NCBI GenBank assembly: GCA_021396245.1
Contig: WNYE01000032.1
Span: 186,001 to 250,000 of the forward strand
DNA from: Sporothrix humicola
Taxonomy: Eukaryota; Ascomycota; Sordariomycetes; Ophiostomatales; Ophiostomataceae
Length of the DNA: 64,000 nt
Reading direction: 5' to 3'
Part shown: positions 53,734 through 64,000 of the stretch, in pieces
Layout: the number at the start of each line of letters is the position of its first letter
Numbering within the stretch: position 1 is the stretch's first letter
Position numbers and translations under genes: made by a program
The notes under the pieces: generated by a model
The model's database searches: none
What the model saw: the letters and a program-made list of their open reading frames with translations, nothing else
Told to the model about the DNA's origin: nothing

Positions 53734-54159
53734 ATGGCCTCCATGGAAACCCCGCGCGTCTCGTGCTCGTACCTCAACAGCTACGTCAACCGCAACGTTC
53801 TCGTCGTTGGCAAGGTCGTCCAGCTGCGCGGTGACTCGGCCATTGTCGACGCCGACGGCCACATTACTGTGAACCTGAACCGGGTTGGTACATCCCGGGA
53901 ATCATTCAACATTGACGTATCTGACCCCTCCTAGGAAGCCCACCTTGTTGGCGGCAATGCTGCCCAGATCGTCGGCAAGGTGATGCCTGACCTGTCGGTC
54001 AAGGTTCTGAGCGCACAGGATCTCGGTGTTGATGTTGGTAAGTAGTCTGGCCGTCACATAATTTTGTTTACACTCTCTAACATTTCAGACCTCGATCTGG
54101 CACAAAAGGTTGTCGAGATTTCACAGGAGAACAAGGCCATCTTTGGCGGTGCGGCATAG
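53734..54159 (+). CDS. RFA3: Replication protein A subunit 3 (RPA14)
   Basis: Three exons, 53734-53883, 53935-54037 and 54089-54159, are separated by two 51-nt introns (donors GTTGGT and GTAAGT, acceptors CCTAG and TTCAG), giving 107 residues. RPA3 is the smallest subunit of the single-strand DNA-binding complex used in replication and repair. The sequence is a single OB-fold: TPRVSCSYLNSYVNRNVLVV, GKVVQLRGDSAIVDADGHIT, VGKVMPDLSVKVLSAQDLGV and the C-terminal helix DLAQKVVEISQENKAIFGGA, which forms the trimerisation helix in the family. The length fits the usual 105-120 residues. The introns interrupt short frames, so the gene is easily missed without splice analysis. ATG choice is supported by the conserved TPRV start and by a second in-frame ATG at codon 4. 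Confidence 0.9.
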
Positions 54160-54987
54160 AATGGCGAGGACATGAACGGATACGATATGGACATGTGTTT
54201 ATTCACGACGATTAGTAAATGACAGTATAAAAAGGAGTGCCTTCTGGCACATAATTTATAAAAGATATTCGGCATCATTGATCCCATTATTTCCATCAAA
54301 ATGCAGACCGGTCATTTAACGTAATGACAATACGACACTTTGGATATCTTTCATGTTGTATTCGATGCATACTTGGTTAATCATAGTGGCAGTGACAATT
54401 TCTGCCTGGAAAATTAAAATCAACTGAGTAAATAGGGGATTTGAATAGGATTTGTACAACTCAATAAACTCATGGCTGAGCACTATTAATGAATGGCCAA
54501 AGGTTCATGTTCTTCATGAATGAATGCGGGTACTATGACATAAACTCCACCAAAATCTCTAGCAAAGTGACTGGCCAAAAGCATCGGAATCACTTAATAT
54601 GCGATACAATCAGCGTTGGCATATTATTCACCATGTTACCAGAGGATGTGTTGTTCGAATCATAGCGTGTGTGAATGAAGAACTATAACCATAACAAGGC
54701 AAAAGAGGTCAATCATTCATATCGCATTCACTATAGCCCACTCATACAATCGACAAGCCCACATGGCATCGCCCATTCACTATCTCTGATTCATGCTTCA
54801 GTCCGTCCAGGTTTGAATATAAATATCTGGTCTGCCCTCTCTCAATCTCTCCTTTTCTCCTTCTTTTCTTTCCTCCAGACCAAACACAATCTGCAAACAC
54901 ACAGCTACCACACACAAACACAAATACAACAACTCTCACATAACCACACTCAAACGGGTACCTCAACCACAACCAACCTCACACAAA
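54160..54987. other. AT-rich intergenic region, RPA3 to SMP-like gene
   Basis: This 0.8-kb stretch is AT-rich with a C/T-rich leader from about 54830. No gene or RNA was recognised. Confidence 0.4.
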
Positions 54988-55248
54988 ATGTCTCCTCCCA
55001 AGTCGATGTCTGCCCAGGACGCCTCGCGCATCCAGTCCACCCAGGTAAGCCCTCGTCTCTGACTTTAACCTTGGCAAATTAACAGCAGCTAACTTATCTC
55101 TCATCTTTAGGCCACGGGTGGCAAGGACATGTCCTCGAGCGGTTTTGCTGCTCGTGCTCAGTCGGCAGCTGCCACCAATGCCAACTCTGGCAATACCAGC
55201 AACACCGGCAAAAACACCGGCAACAACAACACCGGAAACAAGAAGTAG
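54988..55248 (+). CDS. Small SMP-like (seed-maturation-type) fungal protein
   Basis: Two exons, 54988-55044 and 55111-55248, are joined over a 66-nt intron (donor GTAAGC, branch GCTAAC, acceptor TTTAG), giving a protein of only 64 residues. It starts MSPPKSMSAQDASRIQSTQ and continues ATGGKDMSSSGFAARAQSAA, then ends in an Asn/Thr/Gly/Lys-rich tail (NTSNTGKNTGNNNTGNKK). The pattern Ala-Gln-Asp-Ala-Ser-Arg-Ile-Gln-Ser, followed by GG-(K/D)-DMSS-x-GFAARAQSA, is common to many small fungal proteins related to the SMP (seed maturation protein) domain, thought to be stress- or desiccation-linked. The function is not established. The leader is long and C/A-rich, as in well-expressed fungal genes. The intron falls after codon 19 at a codon boundary. 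Confidence 0.82.
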
Positions 55249-55690
55249 ACAGCTCCATCTCGGCGTGCTCTCTTCCCTCATTCGAGGCAAGAACGTTGGG
55301 TGCCACGAAATTTGGGGGAATCTACTATTGAAGAAGGATAGAAGGAAGGAGAAAGAAAAGAAGAGATAGGGGGATTCTGATGGTAGAGTCGAGCTCAGCA
55401 GCGTGCTCCGGTGTTGTGGAGTGACACACCGTCTCCGCTAGAAAATTCACGAAAACAATCACAAAAAAAGAAGGAATATTCCAATAGTCTTTCCATAGCC
55501 AGGTTCGGATCCTTTAGTATAGTTCCTGGTGAAAATAAATATTATAAAGACTTCATTCAGAGTGCCAGTAACAGATGACCATGTAATGCTTAATGCGTAT
55601 GAACCAAAAACAAAACCAAACAGAAATGTAAACAATATCATATCAACCGTAGCTCTTCTCGTTATATACCGTAAAGCCCCTATCCCATGT
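55249..55690. other. Gap between the convergent SMP-like and TOF1 genes
   Basis: It is shared 3' flank and AT-rich after 55440. Nothing else is seen. Confidence 0.4.
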
Positions 55691-58600
55691 CTACTCGTCG
55701 TCGCTGTCAGCAAGGAAGCCTGACTTGGCCCGGACCGCCCGCTTCTTGGTGGTCACAGGCATATCGTCGTCGTCGTCGTCGTCCATGGCGGTGTCGCCGT
55801 CGGTGTTGGTGTTGCCATTGAGCTGGATCTGGCCACCCGTCTTCTCGGACAAAACAGGAGGTGATGGATTGTCAATGTCCATGGCGTCGCCGCTCTGGCT
55901 CGCAGCAGCCTCTTTAGTAGGCGCCTCCTTCTCGGCTTCGGCTTCATCTTCCTCGTCACTGCTGTCCTCAAAGCCGCCAACCACCCGTCTCCGTGGCGCT
56001 GGCTTCTTCTGGACGACCTCGTTGTCATCACTCTCGTCCTCGGCTTCATTGCCGTCCTCTTCTTCTTCACTCGATGCCTCTTCGCTCGACTTTCTCCGCT
56101 TGCGGCTGCGACGGTCCGATGCCGGCACGTCTTGTGAAGAGGCAAGCTTAGAGTCGCTGTCGTTGTCGTCACTGTCATCGTCGGACAGGACAGTCGACTT
56201 GCGTTTGCCCTTGGCTGCTTTGGCAGCAGGCTTCTTGCTGATCAGGTCTTCTTTGGTCGCGCGTAGACTCTGTTCGACGACCTTGTGGATCCGCTTGCGT
56301 GTCGCCTCTTCGCGTTCAAAGAACTCGCGGTCCTTTTCGTCGTCCGTCTCGTCGTCGCTCGCGTGCACATACACATCACTCTTGATCTTGCGTGCCTTTT
56401 CGAGTTCCTTGGCCCGCCGCAGCCGAGCACGCTCGTCCAGCTCTTCCTCCGTAGGGCCCTCGATCTCGTTGCCGTCTTCGTCCGTCTTCTTGCGGCGCTT
56501 CCGGATCGTCTTCTTCTTGCGCGTGCCGTCCTCGACGACCTTGCGGGCTGTGGGACCGCCAGCGGGGAAGAGAGTGGCATCGTCGAAACCCAGACCGTCC
56601 TCGTCATCGTCACCATCGTCGTGGGCCACCTTTTTGCGGGGCGCCGTCTTGCGCTTGAGCTGGTCCTCGGCTGACTTGTCATTGTCAAAGGTCGGCGGGT
56701 CAAACTCGGCCCGGTTGATGTATTCGAGCGACTCCTCGAGCTCTTCGGCGGTGACGTGGGACGCAAAGATCCACGTCGAGTCGGGCGTCTCTTCAACCGA
56801 CGGCGCCAGGCGCTCCATGCCCACCAGGTTCATCAACAGACGTAGATGCGAGTTCTTGAACATGGCCTTTTTGCAGGCGTCATCACTGGCGCGAATGCTG
56901 ATCGTCGGGGCATCGCGTGGGGCTGGAGGAACAGGAGTGTCTGCGGGTAGGTTGTCGCCTTCCGTGGTGGTGGCGACAGCTGCGGTAGCAGCAGCCTCAG
57001 CAGCAATGGCTGCCTCGGCTGACTTCCACGCCCGCCGCTCGGCCGCCGCCATGCCGACCTGGTTCTTGACCCAGTTGAGCAGGTCGTGGTGGTTCTTGTC
57101 GAGCAGGACACCGACCAGAATGGCAATTTGGCGGTCCTTGTCCAGCTCCTCACGGAACTCGAGCAGGCCACCTGGCTTCGGCGCCGACGACGACACCGTC
57201 TGCTTCTCGTAGCCGTACTCAAGGAAATGCGCTGTGCCAGGCGTCTTGGAGAACAGCATCTCAATAATGAGGACAGGCCGCTCCTCGATCTTCTTGAAAC
57301 ACTTGCGCAGGATTTGCTTCGAGAGCTCTTCCCAGTCGCGGTACATGCCGTTCTGCCGGTCCAGCGCCTCCGGGCCCTTGACCATGTTGAACAGCAGCCG
57401 GATAATGTCGACGCGGAACAGCATGACACTCATATCCTGCTTGAAGGCGACGCGGTAGAAGAACCGGTGCGCGCGCTTGAGCTGGGCATCCGTCAGATCT
57501 TGGTAGTAGCTTAGGAACTTGACAAACGTGTCAATGACGGCCTGCACGGCGAACCGGCTGGCAAACCGCTTGAAATCAAAACTGCGCTCAGTGCTCGTTT
57601 TTTGTGCAGCCGCCTCGTCGTCGCCTGACTCGTCATCATCGTCGTTTGGAACATCAGGGATCTGGTTCTCGGCATCGGCTCCTTCGGCAGTTGCATCACC
57701 GTTGGCAGCATCGCCTCCGCTTTTGGCTGCAGCCGCCTTGGCCGCCTTCTTCTTCTTGCGTGTCCGCCGCCGCGAGCGGACTTGCAGATCGACATTCTGC
57801 TTGGAGTATGCTTCCAGAATGCGTAGATAGGTGTGGGCCAGCTCGGTACAGGCGTCGAGGTACTCATAGCCCTGGTCCTTGAAGTTTTTGACAATATTCG
57901 TGATGGCGTCGTGTGTCGTCTCTTCGTAAAACAGACGGCTCAGAATATTCTCGGCAATCTCCTCGTCATCCTCGCTCTTGGACTCGGTCATTTCTTGGAC
58001 CGTCAACAGAATTTGTGTGAAGCAGCGCATCACCACTGTCAGCTCGGGCCAGTCCTTGTCGTTGTTGGACCGGTCAAGTGCGCGGCCCAAGAAGATAAAC
58101 ATTTCCTGGTTCAAGACACCGGCCACGAGGTTGAAGCTGTTGATCTCGTCGACGGGTGCTGGCGTAGATTTTGTATTTTTCTGGTCACGGCTGGCCTTTT
58201 GTGCCTTTTGCCGCATACGCTCGGCCTCCAAGAACCAAGACACAAGGTAGAAGAACTGTGCGCGGTGGTGGTGCTGGACATGCGGTGCCTCACGCTCAAT
58301 CGACTTGCGAATGTGCTGGAACAGCGGATTGAAGCCCGAGTCCAAAAACTCCTCGACGAATTTGCGCAGCTGGCCGTTGGCTCGCGAGTTGAGGACAACG
58401 GGGCTACCAAGACCAACAAGTTCTTGCTTTTCATCCCGCTTCCGGCCCCGGCGTGGTCGTCGGTATTTTTTGCTGCTATCCATCTTGCGCTCACGGGCGG
58501 CAGAGCCGATCAGTGCGTCCTGACCGGAGAGTGCCGACATTTTGCCCTCGCCGCGGTCGACCCAGACCATGGTGCCGAATCGGCTGTGGCGTGTAGGGCC

Positions 58601-59550
58601 GTTCTTGTTGAAGGAGTGCAGCATGGCCTCTTCCTTCTTCATCATGTCGGTCAGCTCCGAAGATTTCGTGTGATTGAGCTGTGTTTCGTCCATAAACAGC
58701 TTGGCCGTGTCGACGCGCTTGACAATGTGGAAGATGATCTCCATGACAGTCGTGTCTTCTGTGCGGAAATCCTCGCCCATATTGGACGCAATCGTCAGCA
58801 GCACCAAAAAGATGTCCTGGTACGAGAAGGCGTCAATCGTGGCCGACCGCGAGATCTGCGACTCGTCGCCCTCGTACTGGACACCGACTGGCGGCTCAAT
58901 CATGACGACGTTGCGCAAGAAGAACAGGACCAGTTTGATGACGCCCTGATCTCGCAAAGAACGATCTCCCAAAGGAACGGCCATGGACGGCAATGCTGCC
59001 CTGACGGCCGTGTGCAGGATCTGGGCGCCGTCGTAGTTGATAATGGCGCGCTTGTAGGCCACCTGGGCAAGTTGGAGAACGGGCAGGTGGCGGTGGTGGT
59101 TGACCGTCATGGTCTCGAGGTCCTTTTCGATCGGCCACGTCAACGGCGTCAGAATCTCGTAACAAGCAAGGGCAATGCGGGCCCGGAACCGCTGCAGTGT
59201 GGCATTCTCGTTCCACGTCGCCAAAATGGCCAGCAGGTCGCCTTCCACGAGGTTCGTCTCGGCCAAGCAGCGGGCCACGTCCATGCGGTTCAGTTTCTGG
59301 TCGTAGAAGCGGATCCATTTCTTGATGTCGCGGAGCACGTCGAGGGCGTCGTCGCCCAGCTGGTACGTTCCATCTTCGTCGATACCACCGAGCTGGATTA
59401 GAGAAAGTTAGTAAAATTGCCTTGCACACGAATTGAGAGTATAGAGAGTTCCAAACGTACCGCAGACACAAGACTCGAAATGTGTGCTCGAACTTCGGGA
59501 TGGACGACGTCGACCTTCTCGATCTGCTCTTTTGCCGCCTTGGTGTCCAT
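55691..59550 (-). CDS. TOF1: Replication fork protection protein Tof1/Swi1 (Timeless family)
   Basis: Exon 1 (59550-59461) encodes MDTKAAKEQIEKVDVVHPEV and ends in VSA; a 68-nt intron (59393-59460, donor GTACGT, branch CTAAC, acceptor CCAG) leads to exon 2 (59392-55691). The product has 1263 residues. It works with Csm3/Swi3 and Mrc1 at replication forks for pausing, checkpoint signalling and sister-chromatid cohesion. The N-terminal TIMELESS domain has GDDALDVLRDIKKWIRFYDQ, VARCLAETNLVEGDLLAILA, LACYEILTPLTWPIEKDLE and YDGAQILHTAVRAALPSMAV. A later conserved segment is GLGSPVVLNSRANGQLRKFV with VEEFLDSGFNPLFQHIRKSI. The region after residue 560 is split by an acidic linker (DDDDESGDDEAA) and continues with the C-terminal conserved part (RFFYRVAFKQDMSVMLFRVD). 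The last 250 residues are highly charged with alternating acidic and basic clusters. It is divergent from the m-AAA protease gene. Confidence 0.93.
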
Positions 59551-60391
59551 TGTTGCAAATGTGAAGAGGCCAGACAAAAGAAGCAGCAGCCAATTCTCAA
59601 AAGACCGGCAGCAGTGCGCGGGGTCGTGGTTGTTGAGGTGGTGATGCTGTCGTTAGCCTCGTCCCATTTCTCAATTTGAGTGTTGAGGACGATGGACGTA
59701 CACTTTACGCGGGGAGACGCGTCTGGCGCGTCGTGCTAGAGTGGCCGACTGCTAGGTTATTGTGGAGCATAATGCTTTCATCCCAAGTTCCGCACGTTAT
59801 GTATCATGTGACCATAACGGCCGAGCATCAGTCAGCAAACTCTCGCAGTGGGGCAGCGGGCAGCCGCCACCCAATTGCTCATTGCTCATATCGTAATTTT
59901 TCCCCCAGCCTAGAATCGATCACCACCACCTTTTTCGCCAGCATCCCTCAGCCCACGACGACAGCGAATCCCGGGACAGGCGACACAACCACAACACAAC
60001 CCGTGTCCCTTCGCTGACGGGCTAGACAACACAGGTGCATTCCCTGCACCAATTCCTCCAGCAGGACCATCCCTCATCGCAATTGATCTTGCATTTTGCA
60101 TTTTGAGCTTTGCATTTCGGAGCTTAGCTTTCTTCCGGCTTCTTTTCTCTTCGAAATCACGAGATCTTTTTTTTACTCCGCCTAGTCCGGGCCTGACTAG
60201 GCCGACATTGACACCCCTCCACCCGGTCGCAACCACCCATTCGACGCTCCCTCGACACTGCCGTTGTCGTCTTCAATTCCATTGTAGACGTAGAGGCAGC
60301 TTCCAGGTCTTTCGAATCTCCGACTTCACCCTCAATTCCGTCATTGATTGCGGAAATCCGCGTCATCCGCCTTCCGCCTTCTGCCTTCACA
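59551..60391. other. Divergent promoter region, TOF1 (-) and AFG3-like (+)
   Basis: This 841-bp gap contains CATGTGAC at 59805-59812, an E-box variant, and a leader rich in C/T before the protease start. No other gene is supported. Confidence 0.4.
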
Positions 60392-63300
60392 ATGAGCAGC
60401 ACAACACTGCTACGGCTACGGCCGTCGCCGTCGGCCACCACATCACGGCTGACAATGTCTCGACTTTCCCTGTCTTCATCGGCAAGCAGACAAGTCCGTC
60501 TGCATTCCTCATCTCCGTCACCCTCCCCGCTTAGCCGGCTTTCATGTGCTTCCTCGACAAAGCCTCGGACGCTTTCCTCGGCCCCAACACTCCTGACAAC
60601 GGCGCCGTTACGAACAACGCTGTCGCCGTCTGCAGCCACAAAGTCTGCCCTCCAACAGTCTCTGCGCTTCTACTCAGAAGGACCGACCCCGCCTTCAAAT
60701 GGTGGCGGCAATGGCCGCGGCCGCAAGCGGAGAATAATCAAGCCGGGAGAGACGGAGGAGGCACAGTCGGCTGAGAAGGAGAAGCTTGCAAAGCAGGCCG
60801 ACCGTCTGCAGGATGGCGGCAAGCTCGGCAGCGAAACCGAAGGCTCCAAGGACTCCCAGGAAACATCGTCAGACAAGACCAAGGAGACGCCCATTGAGGA
60901 GATGCCCCTGCCGCCCAACTGGGTGCGTCTCAACGAAGAGGAGATTGGCGAGTTGTCGTCGATCCTGAACTTTGCGCCGCCGTCCCGCCGCGAGCGCATG
61001 GCCGAGGCCCTTGACTTGATCCGCCGCCACGGCGCGCCTGTTGAGGTTCGCGAGCTGCTTGCCAAGCAAAAGTCCGGCACCTTAAGTCTGGCAGACGGCG
61101 TGAAGGCTGTCAAGGTGGTGCTCAACATGGGCAAGCAGCTCGCCGAAATGGAGTATAATGTCAACGGCACCGGCAACAAGTCCGGCAGCAGCGTCGATGC
61201 TTCCAAGAAGGACGGCAAAGACGCCCAGCAGCAGCACAAGGACAACATGTTCACCTCCAACGACCAGAAGCAGAACCAGGACAACCAGAACCCCTTCGGC
61301 AAGCCCAACCAGAACAACGACCAGAACAACAATGACGGCGGCAACAACAATAACAACAACAACCGGCAAGGCAACCAGCAGGGCGACGGCAAGGGCAAGC
61401 CCAAGGGTATCTTTGAGGGCAACGACTGGGTCGGCTGGGCTCTTGCTACGGCCATCTTCTATCCGATCTACTCCATGATGTTCCCTGGCAACCAGACCAC
61501 CGAGATCACCTGGCAGGAGCTGCGGCGCAACTTCCTGGACCGCGGCCTGGTCGAGCGCCTCACGGTTGCCGGCAAGCGCGTCATTGTCCAGCTCAACCGT
61601 GACGCCACCCAGGCCGCCTACCCCGACTCCACCGGCAACCCCTGGCAGCAGTACTACTTCTCGATCGGCTCTGTCGAGACGTTCGAGCGCCGCCTCGAGG
61701 AGGCCCAGGACGAGCTGCAGATTCCGCCGTCTGAGCGCATCCCCGTCAGCTATGCCTCGGAGGGCATGCTTGGCAGCCTGCTTATGGGCTTCGGTCCCTC
61801 GATTCTGCTGATTGGTCTCATGTACTGGCTGACGCGGCGCGGTGCCGGCGGCATGGGTGGTTCTAGTGGCATCTTTGGCTATGGCAAGAGCAAGGCGAAG
61901 CGCTTTAACCACGAGACGGCCGTCAAGGTCAAGTTCTCGGACGTGGCCGGCATGGACGAGGCCAAGGTCGAGATTATGGAGTTTGTCAGCTTCCTCAAGC
62001 AGCCCGAGCGCTTCGAGCGTCTAGGTGCCAAGATCCCCCGCGGTGCCATCCTGTCGGGTCCTCCCGGTACCGGTAAAACGCTGCTGGCCAAGGCCACGGC
62101 CGGCGAGTCGGGCGTGCCCTTCTTCAGTGTCAGCGGTTCCGAGTTCGTGGAGATGTTTGTCGGTGTCGGTGCGTCGCGTGTGCGCGATCTGTTTGCGACA
62201 GCTCGCAAGAGCGCGCCGTGCATTGTCTTTATTGACGAAATCGACGCCATTGGTCGCTCGCGTGGCGACGGCAAGTTCAGCTCTGGCGGCAACGACGAGC
62301 GCGAAGCCACCCTGAACCAGATTCTCACGGAGATGGACGGCTTCAACACGTCTGAGCAGGTCGTCGTCCTCGCCGGTACCAACAGACCCGACATTCTCGA
62401 CAAGGCGCTGATGCGTCCTGGTCGTTTCGATCGTCACATCAACATCGACCGCCCCACGATGAAGGGCCGCCAGGACATCTTCCGTGTCTACCTCGCCAAG
62501 ATCGTCACCTCGGAAGACATTGACTACCTCGTCGGTCGTCTGGCTGCGCTGACGCCCGGTTTCGCTGGTGCCGACATTGCCAACGCCGTCAACGAGGCAG
62601 CCCTTGTTGGTAGGTTTTTATCCCTTTCGATTTGCTCCCTTTTTCTCTGATTTTCATTTCCTAACCTCGTGTTCGTGTCTAGCCGCCCGTGTCAACGCTC
62701 AAACCGTCGAGATGACCCACTTCGAACAGGCCATTGAGCGTGTCGTCGGTGGTCTCGAGCGCAAGTCCCTCGTCCTCGGCCCCCAGGAGAAGCGCACCGT
62801 CGCCTACCACGAGGCTGGCCATGCCATCTGCGGCTGGTACTTTGAGTATGCCGACCCGCTGCTCAAGGTCTCCATCATCCCCCGTGGCCAGGGCGCTCTG
62901 GGTTACGCCCAGTACCTGCCCGTCGGCGACGCCTATCTGATGAACGTCAAGCAGCTCATGGACCGCATGGCCATGACGCTTGGCGGCCGTATCTCGGAGG
63001 AGCTGCACTTTGACACTGTGACGACGGGCGCCAGCGACGATTTCAAGAAGGTTACCCGCATGGCCACCACGATGGTCACTGAGTGGGGCATGTCCGACAA
63101 GGTCGGCCCGCTGCACTTCCGCCAGGACGACCAGAACCAGTTCCAGAAGCCGTTTGCCGAGTCCACCGCCCAAACCATTGACGCCGAGGTCCGCCGCATC
63201 GTCGATGCTGCCTACAAACAGTGCAAGGACCTGCTGACTTCCCGCAAGAAGGAGATTGGCCTCGTCGCCGAGGAGCTGTTGCTCAAGGAGATGCTGACCC

Positions 63301-63461
63301 GCGACGATCTCGTCCGTCTCCTAGGCCCCCGCCCCTTCCCCGAGAAGGACGAGTTCTCCAAGTACTTCAACAACGATGCGCCGCCACCGTTCCAGGGCGA
63401 GAGCACCGACACTGTGCTTGGCGACGGCCCATCACCGTCTCCGGCCTTCAAGAAGCTGTAG
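60392..63461 (+). CDS. AFG3: Mitochondrial m-AAA protease (AFG3/YTA12 type)
   Basis: Exon 1 is 60392-62609 and exon 2 is 62683-63461, with a 73-nt intron (donor GTAGGT, branch CTAAC, acceptor TCTAG); the product has 998 residues. It is an inner-membrane ATP-dependent zinc protease facing the matrix. The first 90 residues (MSSTTLLRLRPSPSATTSRL) form a Ser/Arg-rich presequence. Two membrane segments flank the intermembrane domain: WVGWALATAIFYPIYSMMF (about 348-366) and LGSLLMGFGPSILLIGLMYW (about 463-482). The AAA domain has Walker A GPPGTGKT (about 555-562), Walker B CIVFIDEIDAIGRS and the second region of homology NRPDILDKALMRPGRFDRHI. The metalloprotease site is HEAGH (H782, E783, H786). 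Unusual is an Asn/Gln/Gly-rich stretch before the first membrane segment (about residues 307-345). Whether it is AFG3 or YTA12 proper cannot be settled without a phylogeny. Confidence 0.94.
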
Positions 63462-64000
63462 GAGCCACGCTGCATTCTCTTTTCATTTTCATTCATAATG
63501 TTCATTTCCTTTTCGTCTTTCCTATGTTTATAAAATCCCCATTCTTCTCTCTCTTTGTCTAAAAAGAATACGCATGTATATTGGGCCACGATCTCACTCC
63601 ATAGTTTTTGTGTGTTGGACTCTCATTCGGGGTGGAGGCGTTTTGATTTCTTTTACTTTGTTTTTCTTCCATCAAGTTTCTGTTGTGCTTTTCATATGTT
63701 TTTCCTCTTTCATAAAAGCCACAGCACACACCAAAAAAATAAGAAAACCACTTCAATATTCATTGGCATCAAAGGAGATCATCGGGTTGAGGTCGGTAGG
63801 AATAGGCCATGGATGATAAGCACTCTACTCTGTTCTTTTTGGCATTTGTTTTTCTTTTCATAGACGGACGGAATCAGAGGACTGGGCAGTCTATCGACGA
63901 ACGACTGTAAATATGTACAACACGGTATATACACATTCAACTTTATGGTCTTGCATTTGCTTTACTTAACATAAGTGACGATACATTCTTCAACGATCAC
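63462..64000. other. 3' flank of the AFG3-like gene
   Basis: It is T-rich, with no gene recognised before the window ends. Confidence 0.4.

Noticed and set aside
55725..59401. Long open frames opposite to TOF1 (495 and 522 codons)
   Set aside because: They mirror the charged TOF1 coding sequence; the translations are Ser- or Val-rich shadows without domains.

Overview
The window is nuclear DNA of a filamentous ascomycete, most likely a Sordariomycete (class-level inference only). The evidence is short introns (51-94 nt) with GTRNGT-type donors and CTAAC-type branch points, GC-rich coding sequence against AT- or CT-rich gaps, and typical fungal families (Zn2Cys6 regulators, Dal5-type permeases, NRPS-like reductases, DUF7918). 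I recognise 24 protein-coding genes. No rRNA, tRNA, CRISPR array or intact transposon was seen. All exon boundaries were derived by reading splice sites and checking that frames join.

Region 1 (1-5.2 kb): the 5' part of an NCS1 nucleobase/allantoin-type permease (-), a Dal81/TamA-like Zn2Cys6 regulator (-) that seems to lack a conserved stretch and changes frame there, and an MPDU1-like PQ-loop protein (+). A perfect 14-bp palindrome with a CCGCGG core lies upstream of both the permease and the regulator. Region 2 (8-17.8 kb): choline sulfatase, Mediator subunit MED8, an unrecognised protein with an LPLEIRLQIY box, and a DUF7918-type protein, separated by long gaps.

Region 3 (20.5-38.4 kb) is the most interesting part. 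It holds a metabolic gene set around its own Zn2Cys6 regulator: an A-T-R NRPS-like reductase divergent from a dihydroxyacetone kinase, the regulator divergent from a putative metal-dependent cyclase/hydrolase, a Dal5/ACS-family anion permease, an aldo-keto reductase, and a D-galactonate dehydratase with all expected catalytic residues. The 8-mer CGGAAAAG occurs seven times, by eye only in the gaps between these genes. A sugar-acid catabolic cluster (import, dehydration, three-carbon salvage through the reductase and kinase) is the working hypothesis; an aldolase is not visible.

Region 4 (38.7-64 kb) is housekeeping: seipin (-, with an exon that is only the start codon), the AMPK gamma subunit SNF4 (+), a 1372-residue RhoGAP (+), the divergent mitoribosomal pair mL38 (-) and uL4m (+), RPA subunit 3 (+), a 64-residue SMP-like protein (+), and the replication-fork protein Tof1/Swi1 (-) divergent from an m-AAA protease of the AFG3 type (+).
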